Origin: Burkholderiales bacterium
GTDB taxonomy: Bacteria > Pseudomonadota > Gammaproteobacteria > Burkholderiales > Burkholderiaceae_C
Direction: 5' to 3'
DNA length: 47,711 bases
NCBI GenBank assembly: GCA_016703325.1
Contig: JADJCH010000058.1
Coordinates: 1-47,711 of the forward strand
The translations under genes and the position numbers were made by a program. The notes below the pieces were generated by a model, which worked only from the letters and a program-made list of their open reading frames with translations, had not been told where the DNA came from and did not search any database. Positions 40,601 through 47,711 of this stretch are shown one piece after another. Each line of letters begins with the position of its first letter. Position 1 is the stretch's first letter.

Positions 40601-41923
40601 TCAGAGCGCCGGCAGCACCGTGCCGCGGCATTCCCCGAAGCCGATGCGCGCCCGCCCCGAGGCCTCGCACCAGCCGCGGAAGATGACCGCGTCGCCATCG
40701 GCCAGAAAGCCGCGGGACTCGGTGTCGCCCTGGGCGCCGGGCAGCTGCAGCGGCTGCCGGCCCGCCTGGGTGAGTTCCATCATCGCCCCGGCTTCGGCTG
40801 CGGTGGGGCCGCTGATGGTGCCGCTGCCCAGCAGGTCGCCCACCTGCAGGTTGCAGCCGCCTTCGGTGTGGTGGGTCAACATCTGCGCCGGGGTCCAGTA
40901 CTGGTGACGAAAGCTCGTTTCGGTCAGGGGCACCGCGCCCAGCCCGGCGGCGCGGCGCGCAGCTGACTCGAGCGCGACGCTGAGCCGGATGTCGAAGCCG
41001 CCCTGGGCGCGCTGGGCGTCGTCGATCAGGTGGGGCAGCGGCGCGGGCTCGCCTGGCGCCCGCTCGAAGGCGCAGCGGTAGGGTGCCAGCGCCTCCAGCG
41101 TGACGATCCAGGGTGACACGGTGGTGGCGAAGTTCTTGGCCAGGAAGGGCCCCAGCGGCGCCATCTCCCAGCCCTGGATGTCGCGCGCCGACCAGTCGTT
41201 GAGCAGGCAGATGCCGAAGAGGTGTTCCTCGGCACGGCCGATGGGGACCGGCTCGCCCAGCGGGTTGGCGGCACCCACCACCAGGCCCAGCTCCAGCTCG
41301 TAATCCAGCCAGGCGCAGGGGGCATGGACCGGCGTCTCGGCGCCGGGTGGGCGCAGTTGCCCGCGTGGGCGGCGCACCGCCTGGCCGCTGACGCCGATGC
41401 TGGAGACCCGGCCGTGGTAGGCGATGGGCAGCCAGCGGAAGTTGGGCGACACGTCCGGGATGCCGAAGAGCTTGCCGATGTTCAGCGCATGGTGGATCGA
41501 GGTGTAGAAGTCGCTGTAGTCGCCGATGCGCAGGGGCAGCGCGTGCTCCACCTCGGACTGCTCCAGCAGCGCCGCGGCGGGAATGGTGGCCGGGGTGTTG
41601 GGCAGGGCAAAGAGCGCAAACAGCGCATGCCGCAGCGCCTGCCAGGCGCTGGGGCCCAGGGCGATGAAGTCGTTGAGCTGCGGGCGGGCCGCCAGGGCGG
41701 CGGCCTCGACAGCGGCGGGCGGCAGGCAGCCCGCCTGGACCAGCAGGCCGAGGTCGATCACCCGGTCGCCCAGCGCCACCCCGCCACGCCAGGGCTCGGC
41801 CGAGCCGGCGCGGCGGAACACGCCGAAAGGCAGGTTCTGGATCGGGAAGTCGCTGCCCGGCTGGTTGGCGCTGACCAGCCAGCTGCGTGCCGCCGGGTCG
41901 TGGGTGAAGTCGATGGGGCGCAT
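40601..41923 (-). CDS. fahA: Fumarylacetoacetase
   Basis: A 440-residue hydrolase that splits 4-fumarylacetoacetate into fumarate and acetoacetate in tyrosine/homogentisate breakdown. It has IGDYSDFYTSIHHALNIGKL (catalytic and metal site), YHGRVSSIGVSG, LDYELELGLVVG, FGICLLNDWSARDIQGWE and LGSGTISGPTAAEAG. The full length matches bacterial FahA. It lies 10 bp downstream of the cyclase gene; homogentisate dioxygenase (hmgA), its common neighbour, is absent here. Confidence 0.94.
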   Translation of the reverse strand: MRPIDFTHDPAARSWLVSANQPGSDFPIQNLPFGVFRRAGSAEPWRGGVALGDRVIDLGLLVQAGCLPPAAVEAAALAARPQLNDFIALGPSAWQALRHALFALFALPNTPATIPAAALLEQSEVEHALPLRIGDYSDFYTSIHHALNIGKLFGIPDVSPNFRWLPIAYHGRVSSIGVSGQAVRRPRGQLRPPGAETPVHAPCAWLDYELELGLVVGAANPLGEPVPIGRAEEHLFGICLLNDWSARDIQGWEMAPLGPFLAKNFATTVSPWIVTLEALAPYRCAFERAPGEPAPLPHLIDDAQRAQGGFDIRLSVALESAARRAAGLGAVPLTETSFRHQYWTPAQMLTHHTEGGCNLQVGDLLGSGTISGPTAAEAGAMMELTQAGRQPLQLPGAQGDTESRGFLADGDAVIFRGWCEASGRARIGFGECRGTVLPAL

Positions 41924-41933
41924 GCTGTTGTGC

Positions 41934-42734
41934 TCAGCCGGTCAGGCGGTCGTCGAAGATCGCCACCGCCCGGGTCCAGCCGGCGCTGGCGCCACGGATC
42001 TTGTGCGGGAAGCAGCTGATGAAAAAGCCATCCGCTGGCAGCGACTCCAGGTTGTGCAGCTTCTCGAGGTGGCAGTAGCCGATGTCGCGGCCGGCCTTGT
42101 GGCCCTCCCAGATCAGGCGGGCGTCCTGGGTTTCGCCGTACTTCTTCGCGGTGTGGACGAAGGGGGCGTCCCAGCTCCAGGCGTCGGTACCGGTCAGGCG
42201 CACGCCGCGTTCGAGCAGGTACATCGTCGCCTCGTAGCCCATGCCGCAGCCGCTGGCCACATAGTCGGGCTGGCCGTAGCGGCTGCCGGCGCGGGTGTTG
42301 ACCACCACGATCTCCAGCGGCTTCAGGCTGTGGCCGATGCGCGCCAGCTCGGCCTCCACATCGGCGGCGGTGACGACGTAGCCGTCGGCAAAGTGGCGGA
42401 AGTCCAGCTTCACCCCGGGCTGAAAGCACCAGTCCAGCGGCACCTCGTCGATGGCGATCGAGCGCTCCTTGTCGCCCAGCGCCTGGTTCATCGTGCTGTG
42501 GAAGTGGTATGGCGCGTCCAGGTGCGTGCCGTTGTGGGTGGACAGCTGCACCAGCTCCACCGCCCAGCCTTCGCCGTCGGGCAGGTCCTCCTGCTTCAGG
42601 CCGGGGAAGAAGGGCGCGATCTGCTCGAAGGTGTCGGCGTGGTGGAAGTACTGGATCTTCGGCGCGAAGGCGGGTGGGTCGGAGACGACGTCGTTCTCCA
42701 GGTAGATCGACAGGTCGACGATGCGGCGGCTCAT
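41934..42734 (-). CDS. Cyclase family protein (KynB/isatin-hydrolase type)
   Basis: A 266-residue metal-dependent hydrolase of the cyclase family. The metal-binding signature HNGTHLDAPYHFH gives His67, His71, Asp73 and His77. Relatives are kynurenine formamidase and isatin hydrolase, which open amide or lactone-like bonds. It lies between the TRAP permease and fumarylacetoacetase genes, so it probably prepares the imported compound for the later step (inference). Confidence 0.88.
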   Translation of the reverse strand: MSRRIVDLSIYLENDVVSDPPAFAPKIQYFHHADTFEQIAPFFPGLKQEDLPDGEGWAVELVQLSTHNGTHLDAPYHFHSTMNQALGDKERSIAIDEVPLDWCFQPGVKLDFRHFADGYVVTAADVEAELARIGHSLKPLEIVVVNTRAGSRYGQPDYVASGCGMGYEATMYLLERGVRLTGTDAWSWDAPFVHTAKKYGETQDARLIWEGHKAGRDIGYCHLEKLHNLESLPADGFFISCFPHKIRGASAGWTRAVAIFDDRLTG

Positions 42735-42783
42735 GGCGGGGAGCTCTCCTTTGTTGGGGACACGATCAGGATGGGGCGGCGCT

Positions 42784-44112
42784 TCAGCGCAGCAACGCCA
42801 GGCTTAACGACGGGAAGGCGACCAGCAGCAGCAACACCGCCAGCATCGTCAGCGTGAAGGGCGCGGTGCCGCGGAAGATGTCGCCCAGCGACAGCGGCAC
42901 GGTGTTGCCCAGCGTGCTCTTGACGACATAGGCGCTGAGGCCGAAGGGCGGTGTGAGCAGCCCGATCTCCACCGCCACCACCGTGATGACGCCGAACCAG
43001 ATCAGGTTGAGCCCGAACTGCTCGGCCACCGGCAGCATCAGCGGCAGCACGATCAGCAGGATCGACGAGGAGTCGATCACCGTGCCCAGCAGCAGGATCA
43101 GCAGGATGTAGATCAGCAGGAACACCGCCACCCCGAACCCGGCCGCGGCCATCCAGGCGACCAGGGCCTGAGGGGTGCCGCTCATGGCCAGCATGCGGGT
43201 GTAGATGTTGGCGCAGATGATCAGGAAACTCACCGCCACGGTGACATGGCCGGTTTCGGTCAACACGCCCCAGAAACCCCGCCAGCTCAGCTTGCGGCGC
43301 AGCAGCGCGACGGCCAGCGCCATCGCCGCGCCCACCGCGCCGGCCTCGGTGGCGGTGAACAGGCCGGCGTAGATGCCGCCCAGCACGGAGCCGATCAACA
43401 GCACCACCGGCAGCAGTTTGCGCAGCATCTCGCCCAGCGGCATCGGCATCAGCGGCTGGTCGTCCTCCTGCCCGGTGGGCGCCTTCAGGTAGACCATCTC
43501 CGGGCGCAGGTGGGCCATCAGCAGGATCAGCAGCGCATAGGCCAGCGCCAGCAGCAGGCCGGGCAGGATGCCGGCGGTGAACAGGTCGCCCACCGACTGG
43601 TTGGACAGGAAGCCGTAGAGGATCATCAGCAGGCTGGGCGGGATCAGCATGCCCAGCACCGAGGAGCCCGCCACCACCCCGACCGCGAAGCGCGGCTGGT
43701 AGCCGAAACGCAGCATCTGCGGCACCGCCACCCGGGTGAACACCGCAGCCGAGGCGATCGAGATGCCGGTGATGGCGGCGAACACCGCATTGGCCGCCAC
43801 GGTGGCCACTCCGAGCCCGCCGCGGATGCGGCGGAAGGCCTGGTGCGCCACCTCGAAGGCGTCCTTGCCCACGTCCGCATGGGCCACCAGGAAGCCGGTC
43901 AGCACGAACAGCGGCACCACGCCGAAGACGTGGCTGGCCACCGAGTCGCTCACCGCCTGGGCCAGCAGGTTGGCCGCCACCGTGACGTCATCGCGGATCA
44001 GCCACACGCCGATGAAACTCAGCACCCCCAGGGTGATGGCCACATGCAGGCCGGCGTAGATCAGCAGCAGCATCAGCAGCAGCGAACCCAGCGCAATGGC
44101 GACGCTGCTCAT
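42784..44112 (-). CDS. dctM: TRAP transporter large permease (DctM)
   Basis: A 442-residue inner-membrane permease with about twelve helices. DctM motifs include PLFVLTGFLVAHADVGKDAF, TGISIASAAVFTRVAVPQML, GMLIPPSLLMILYG, FTATEAGAVGA and IDSSSILLIVLPLMLPVAEQ. It uses the sodium gradient to import an acid delivered by DctP. The ATG overlaps the dctQ stop (ATGA). Confidence 0.95.
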   Translation of the reverse strand: MSSVAIALGSLLLMLLLIYAGLHVAITLGVLSFIGVWLIRDDVTVAANLLAQAVSDSVASHVFGVVPLFVLTGFLVAHADVGKDAFEVAHQAFRRIRGGLGVATVAANAVFAAITGISIASAAVFTRVAVPQMLRFGYQPRFAVGVVAGSSVLGMLIPPSLLMILYGFLSNQSVGDLFTAGILPGLLLALAYALLILLMAHLRPEMVYLKAPTGQEDDQPLMPMPLGEMLRKLLPVVLLIGSVLGGIYAGLFTATEAGAVGAAMALAVALLRRKLSWRGFWGVLTETGHVTVAVSFLIICANIYTRMLAMSGTPQALVAWMAAAGFGVAVFLLIYILLILLLGTVIDSSSILLIVLPLMLPVAEQFGLNLIWFGVITVVAVEIGLLTPPFGLSAYVVKSTLGNTVPLSLGDIFRGTAPFTLTMLAVLLLLVAFPSLSLALLR

Positions 44113-44669
44113 GGCTGCCCCTCGGCGGCGCTGCGGCGGCTCTGCAGTCGCTGCAGGTCGCGCCCCATCAGCAGCAGGTAACACAGGGTGGTCATGCCCA
44201 GACCGATCAGCGTGATCAGGCGGATCGGCCACACCGGTGCCTGGAAGTCCCCCACCGCACCGACGTACTCGCGCGAACGCACCGAGTCCACCAGCGGCGT
44301 CCAGCTGGCCCAGAGGATGACCCCGAGCAGCAGCGCCCCCACCGCATGGAAGGTGGCGTGCAGCGCATCGGCGGCGACCGGGCGGCTGCGCTGCAGCCGC
44401 TCCAGCAGCACGTCCGCGCGAGTGAAACGGCCCACCCGCAGCGTGTCGGCCAGCTGCAGAAAGACGATGCCGACGATGGACATCGACACCAGCTCCGGCA
44501 CCCCGCGCACCGGAGCGGACAGCAGGTTGCGGCCCAGCACGTCGGCATTGATGAGCAGCATCAGCGCCAGGATCCAGAGCGTGCCCAGCGCATTCATCGC
44601 GGCCATCAGGTGGTGCAGGCCACCCGGCAGCGTGCCGCCGTAGGACATCTGTGGCGATGAGGGCTCCAC
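44109..44669 (-). CDS. dctQ: TRAP transporter small permease (DctQ)
   Basis: A 186-residue membrane protein with four helices. INADVLGRNLLSAPVRGVPEL after helix one and FTRADVLLERL are DctQ-type motifs. It partners DctM in the membrane. The GTG start at 44669 lies one base after the dctP stop; an ATG at 44648 is possible. Confidence 0.92.
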   Translation of the reverse strand: MEPSSPQMSYGGTLPGGLHHLMAAMNALGTLWILALMLLINADVLGRNLLSAPVRGVPELVSMSIVGIVFLQLADTLRVGRFTRADVLLERLQRSRPVAADALHATFHAVGALLLGVILWASWTPLVDSVRSREYVGAVGDFQAPVWPIRLITLIGLGMTTLCYLLLMGRDLQRLQSRRSAAEGQP

Positions 44670-44670
44670 C

Positions 44671-45747
44671 TCACTTGCTCCAGTCGCGCGGCAACGGGGT
44701 GCCGGCCTTGGCCAGGGCCCCGACGTAGGCCTTCAGCACGGCATCGCCGGGCAGGCCGCGTCCCTGGGCGTCGTTGGCCCAGGTGCGCGCCACCGGCCCC
44801 AGCGAGTCGGCCCAGCGCTTGCGCTCCGCCTCGCTCAGCGATGTGACCTTGGCGCCGCTGTCCACCATCTTCTGCATCAGCGCCGTGACGGCCGCGCCCT
44901 GCTGCTTCGAGTAGGCCTCCATCCAGGCGTCGCCGGCTTCGCGGAAGGCCTTCTGCACCTCCGGCGGCAGGCGGTCGAAGCGGCCCTTGTTGATGGCCAC
45001 GCCGCCCGCGAACATCGAGCCGAAGTTCACCTTGGTGACGTACGGGGCCACCTCGTGCAGCTTGGCGGCCCAGGCGCCGGTGGTGAACACCAGCGCACCG
45101 TCGGACACGCCGGACTTGATGTCCTCGTAGTAGGTGTTCAGCGAGCCGGCCACCGCCACGGCGCCGGTGCCCTTGACCCAGTTGGCCGAAGGGCCGGGGG
45201 CGCTGAGCTTCTTGCCCTGCAGGTCTTCCAGCTTGGTGATCGGGAACTTGGACCAGACGTGGTACGAGTCCAGCGCCATGCCGCCGAGGTAGACCAGTCC
45301 GTTCTTGGTCCAGGCGTCGCCCATGGCGGGCACCGACTGCTGCAGCTCGGCCACGCTGCGGCTGACCAGGCCGACGTCGTCGCTGCCGAAGGGGGTGAAG
45401 TAGCTGACGTTCTGCAGCGGGAACTTCGGCGCCTCGAAGATGGTGCTGACAATGGCCAGGTCGGCCACCCCGTCGGCCACGCCCTTCGATTCGGAGCCGA
45501 GCTTGAGCAGCGTGCCGCCCCAGGCCTTGGTCCACTCGATGCGGTATTTGCCGCCGGCGGCGGCCAGGCGCTTGTCCACCTCCGGCATCAGCACCTCATC
45601 GACCAGCTTGACCCAGAGGAACACCGGCGGGTGGCCGGCTGCGGCGGTGAGTTTGATCACCTGCTGTGCGTTCACGGGGGCGGCAGCGAGACTGCCCAGC
45701 GCGGCCACGGCGGCGGCCAGGGGGATGGATCGGCGGCGGAAGGTCAT
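44671..45747 (-). CDS. dctP: TRAP transporter substrate-binding protein (DctP family)
   Basis: A 358-residue periplasmic binding protein. The signal peptide ends near NAQQ (about residue 28). Family features include WGGTLLKLGSESKGVADGVADL, DSYHVWSKFPITKLEDLQGK (cited in part) and the ligand-gripping KSGVSDGALVFTT; the usual conserved arginine of DctP (P-G-x-R) appears replaced by SAPGPSANWVKG, which suggests a ligand other than a C4-dicarboxylate. It is the first gene of the operon. Confidence 0.9.
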   Translation of the reverse strand: MTFRRRSIPLAAAVAALGSLAAAPVNAQQVIKLTAAAGHPPVFLWVKLVDEVLMPEVDKRLAAAGGKYRIEWTKAWGGTLLKLGSESKGVADGVADLAIVSTIFEAPKFPLQNVSYFTPFGSDDVGLVSRSVAELQQSVPAMGDAWTKNGLVYLGGMALDSYHVWSKFPITKLEDLQGKKLSAPGPSANWVKGTGAVAVAGSLNTYYEDIKSGVSDGALVFTTGAWAAKLHEVAPYVTKVNFGSMFAGGVAINKGRFDRLPPEVQKAFREAGDAWMEAYSKQQGAAVTALMQKMVDSGAKVTSLSEAERKRWADSLGPVARTWANDAQGRGLPGDAVLKAYVGALAKAGTPLPRDWSK

Positions 45748-46155
45748 GGAGTCTCCGTGCGCCGGTCAAAACCGGCAAGGTGTTGTGAATGGAAGTTTCA
45801 TACGTTGAAGGCTTAGCCAGCTACGGCGGCCCCGAGTCATGCGTGCACATTCGTAAGGGTGTGGGCGAAGCGTTGACAGGGGACGTGCAGGCCGGGTATT
45901 GAGCTGCGTAATCCATGCCCCACGGCGAGCTGTAGGACGTCCGGGATGCCGAGGTGGTGGACACACCGAAGGCCACACCGTGTCTGGCGCGGGCCTTGGC
46001 CCAACGGCGAGGCAGGCACGGACCCCCGCGCAGTCAGAGACCTTGCGCATGCGCGCAAGTATTTTGCTCGGGAATTGGGAGATCGCGCGTCCTTCTGTGG
46101 CTTGCCGCGAGGCGTTTGCTGCAGAGCGCATCGAAAAGCCTTCGGGCGTACAGTG

Positions 46156-47653
46156 ATGAGCCACGGGCGCGGGAAGTCGGATCGCGGCGTAGTACCGAAG
46201 AAGCTGGCGAACAAGGCTGCAGAAGCTCCTGCGGCGGCGGAGGCGGTGGAGGGAAGGCGGCGAGCCGAGGAAATGCTGTTGCAGCGCGCATGTCCCGGCG
46301 ATCGAGCCGGGTCTACGACATGGGAAGTGCGCTCGATGGGCGACAGACGGCAAGAGGCCGTCGTGGTGCGAAGTTCGCCGGACTGCTGCACCACATCTAC
46401 GCGGTCGAACGCCTGCGGGCGGCCTGCCTCGCGGTCCAACGCGATGCGGCTGCCGGGGTGGACGGCCAGACTTGCAAGCGGGTACGGACAAGCGCTGGAA
46501 GAGAACCTTCTGGACTTGTCCGACCGGCTGGCCCGAGGGAGTATCGACCCCAGCCAGTGAAGAGGGTGTACATCGACAAGACCGACGGGGAGCAAAGCGC
46601 CCTCTGGGCGTGCCCGCGCTGGAGGACAAGATTGTCCAGAGAGCGGCGGTCGAAGTCCTGAACGCCATCTACGAACAGGACTTCCTCGGGTTCAGCTACG
46701 GCTTCAGGCCGGGGAAAAGCGCGCACAACGCGCTGGACGCCGTGGCCGTGGGTGTGTGGAACTGAAAGCGGGTGAACTGGATACTCGATGCGGACATCAG
46801 CAAGTTCTTCGACACCATCGAACACGACCAAGCTGATCAAGTTCCTCGAGCATCGCGTGGCTGATGCGCGCGTGGTGCGGCTGATCGAAATGGCTGTACG
46901 CGGGCGTGCTGGAAGAGCGGGCTGACGCACGGTGAGCTGGGTACGGTGCAAGGCGGCAGCATCAGTCCGCTGCTGGCGAACATCTACCTGCACTACGCGT
47001 TTGACCTGTGGGGTCGAGCAATGGAGGGCAGACACGCCCAAGGCGACGTGATCGTGGTGCGGTATGCCGACGATTGGGTGGCCGGGTTCCAGTACCGGGA
47101 TGATGCCGAGCGCTTCGAGCGCGCGGTGGCCCAGCGGCTGGGCCAGTTCGGGCTGAAGCTACCCTGAGAAGACGCGGCTGATCGAGTTCGGGCGCTACGC
47201 CCGGGAGAGCCGACGCCGCAGAGGGCAGAGACAAACCGGACACCTTCGACTTCCTGGGCTTCACGCACTGCTGCGGCAAGACCAGGAAGGGCAAGTTGAT
47301 GGTGCTGAGGTCACCAGCGGCAAGCGCCTTCGCGCCAAGCTGCTGGCGGTGAAGACGAGGTTGAAGGCGGATGCACCAGCCCATTGCCGAAGCAGGGCCG
47401 GTACCCGCGAGCGGTGGTGGCTGGACATGGCCGCTACTTCGCCAGTGCCCTGCACCGGGGCGCGTGTGCGGCCTTCCGGTTCCAGGTGGGCAGACTGTGG
47501 CATCGCACGCTGTGCCGCCCCAGTCAATCGGTTACCGCCCGTTGGAAGCGCACGCACAGACGTCGCCACTGGTTGCCATCCCCACGCATCTGCCACCCGT
47601 ACCCGAACCAGCGTCTGATCGTCACACCTAAGGTAGGAGCCCGTATGCGGTAG
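46156..47653 (+). pseudogene. ltrA: Group II intron reverse transcriptase/maturase, frameshifted
   Basis: Pieces of one intron-encoded protein are spread over the three plus frames in the right order: MSHGRGKSDRGVVPKKLANK (start), KFAGLLHHIYAVERLRAA, GYGQALEENLLDLSDRLARG, KRVYIDKTDGEQS, GVPALEDKIVQRAAVEVLNA, FSYGFRPGKSAHNALDA, VNWILDADISKFFDTIEHD, GGSISPLLANIYLHYAFDLW, VVRYADDWVAGFQ (catalytic YADD), FDFLGFTHCCGKTRKGK and the maturase/C-terminal VGRLWHRTLC and PRICHPYPNQRL. At least six frameshifts are needed to join them, so no functional enzyme can be made. The expected length is about 500 residues. Confidence 0.88.
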
Positions 47654-47670
47654 TGCCGCACGTCGGATCT
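47637..47670 (+). ncRNA. Group II intron domain V
   Basis: GAGCCCGTATGCGG, a TAGT loop and GCCGCACGTCGGATCT form the short conserved catalytic hairpin, with the AGC triad at 47638-47640. The stop codon of the reverse transcriptase lies inside it. A domain VI-like stem (about 47675-47702, AGGGTGATG...TCATTCCT) follows directly. Confidence 0.75.
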
Positions 47671-47711
47671 GTGAAGGGTGATGGGTGACTGTCATTCCTA
47701 CTTCGACTCGG

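Larger units (their letters stand above)
45820..47711 (+). mobile_element. Degenerate group II intron, 5' boundary uncertain
   Basis: This covers a relic intron: about 340 bp of structured DNA before the reverse transcriptase, the broken reverse transcriptase itself, and domains V and VI at the right edge. The upstream part contains a perfect hairpin CTTGCGC-ATGC-GCGCAAG (about 46043-46060) but is shorter than the 500-600 bp expected for domains I-III, so the 5' part seems truncated by the dctP promoter region. The 3' end lies within the last 10 bases or just beyond the window. Confidence 0.75.

Noticed and set aside
1..47711. CRISPR arrays, tRNA and rRNA genes
   Set aside because: No regularly spaced repeats, no tRNA T-arm/CCA pattern and no rRNA-like stretches were seen on either strand.

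Overview
The window is GC-rich chromosomal DNA with dense, mostly leaderless gene packing, frequent ATGA/GTGA/TGATG start-stop overlaps and many GTG or TTG starts. Gene content (norCBQD denitrification genes, a PEP-CTERM protein, a rhombotarget-type lipoprotein, a second-type infA next to a cold-shock gene, TRAP transport genes, a DGC-type zinc protein) suggests a betaproteobacterium of the order Burkholderiales, perhaps near the Leptothrix/Sphaerotilus/Rubrivivax group. That placement is inference; no rRNA or tRNA gene is present.

Left part (1-5700): the 3' end of a LivM-type permease is followed by a cytoplasmic alpha/beta hydrolase and a secreted lipase-like hydrolase. Then come a PEP-CTERM protein on the opposite strand, a DGC-domain protein, and a minus-strand cluster of four small genes (conserved small protein, infA, cold-shock protein, lysine-rich small protein).

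Nitric oxide region (5900-12600): a minus-strand operon norC-norB-norQ-polyferredoxin-norD, preceded by a perfect FNR/Dnr-type dyad (TTGAA-N4-TTCAA). Upstream in the same direction lies a PduO-type cobalamin adenosyltransferase. Together these genes make, load and activate a cytochrome-c-dependent nitric oxide reductase under low oxygen or NO.

Middle (12600-20600): YecA/SEC-C protein, universal stress protein, a 67-residue protein with a full-length Shine-Dalgarno, a 560-bp gap ending in an orphan terminator, a lipoprotein, a small class-I cytochrome c, ferredoxin-NADP reductase, and a phd/PIN toxin-antitoxin pair whose stop codon overlaps the GTG start of a ligase-associated Lhr-type helicase.

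20600-37100: a DUF2834 membrane protein lies antisense to the open tail of an AraC-type regulator. Then follow a cysteine-rich lipoprotein, a three-gene ABC exporter operon (ATPase, FtsX-type permease, HlyD adaptor), a GT2 glycosyltransferase with a TupA-like ATP-grasp protein, a minus-strand ATPase/TOPRIM (DUF4276-like) pair that resembles a defence module, an acyltransferase-3 protein, a fatty-acid hydroxylase-type protein, an OmpR/EnvZ-type two-component system and a lipoprotein.

37100-47711: SelO, a MarR regulator divergent from a GT1-type glycosyltransferase, then a minus-strand operon dctP-dctQ-dctM-cyclase-fumarylacetoacetase, which looks like uptake and breakdown of an organic (possibly aromatic-derived) acid. 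The right edge is a decayed group II intron: a reverse transcriptase broken by many frameshifts, followed by recognisable domains V and VI. The best candidates for something under-described are the ATPase/TOPRIM pair with a decayed leader gene, and the overlapped antitoxin-toxin-helicase cluster.
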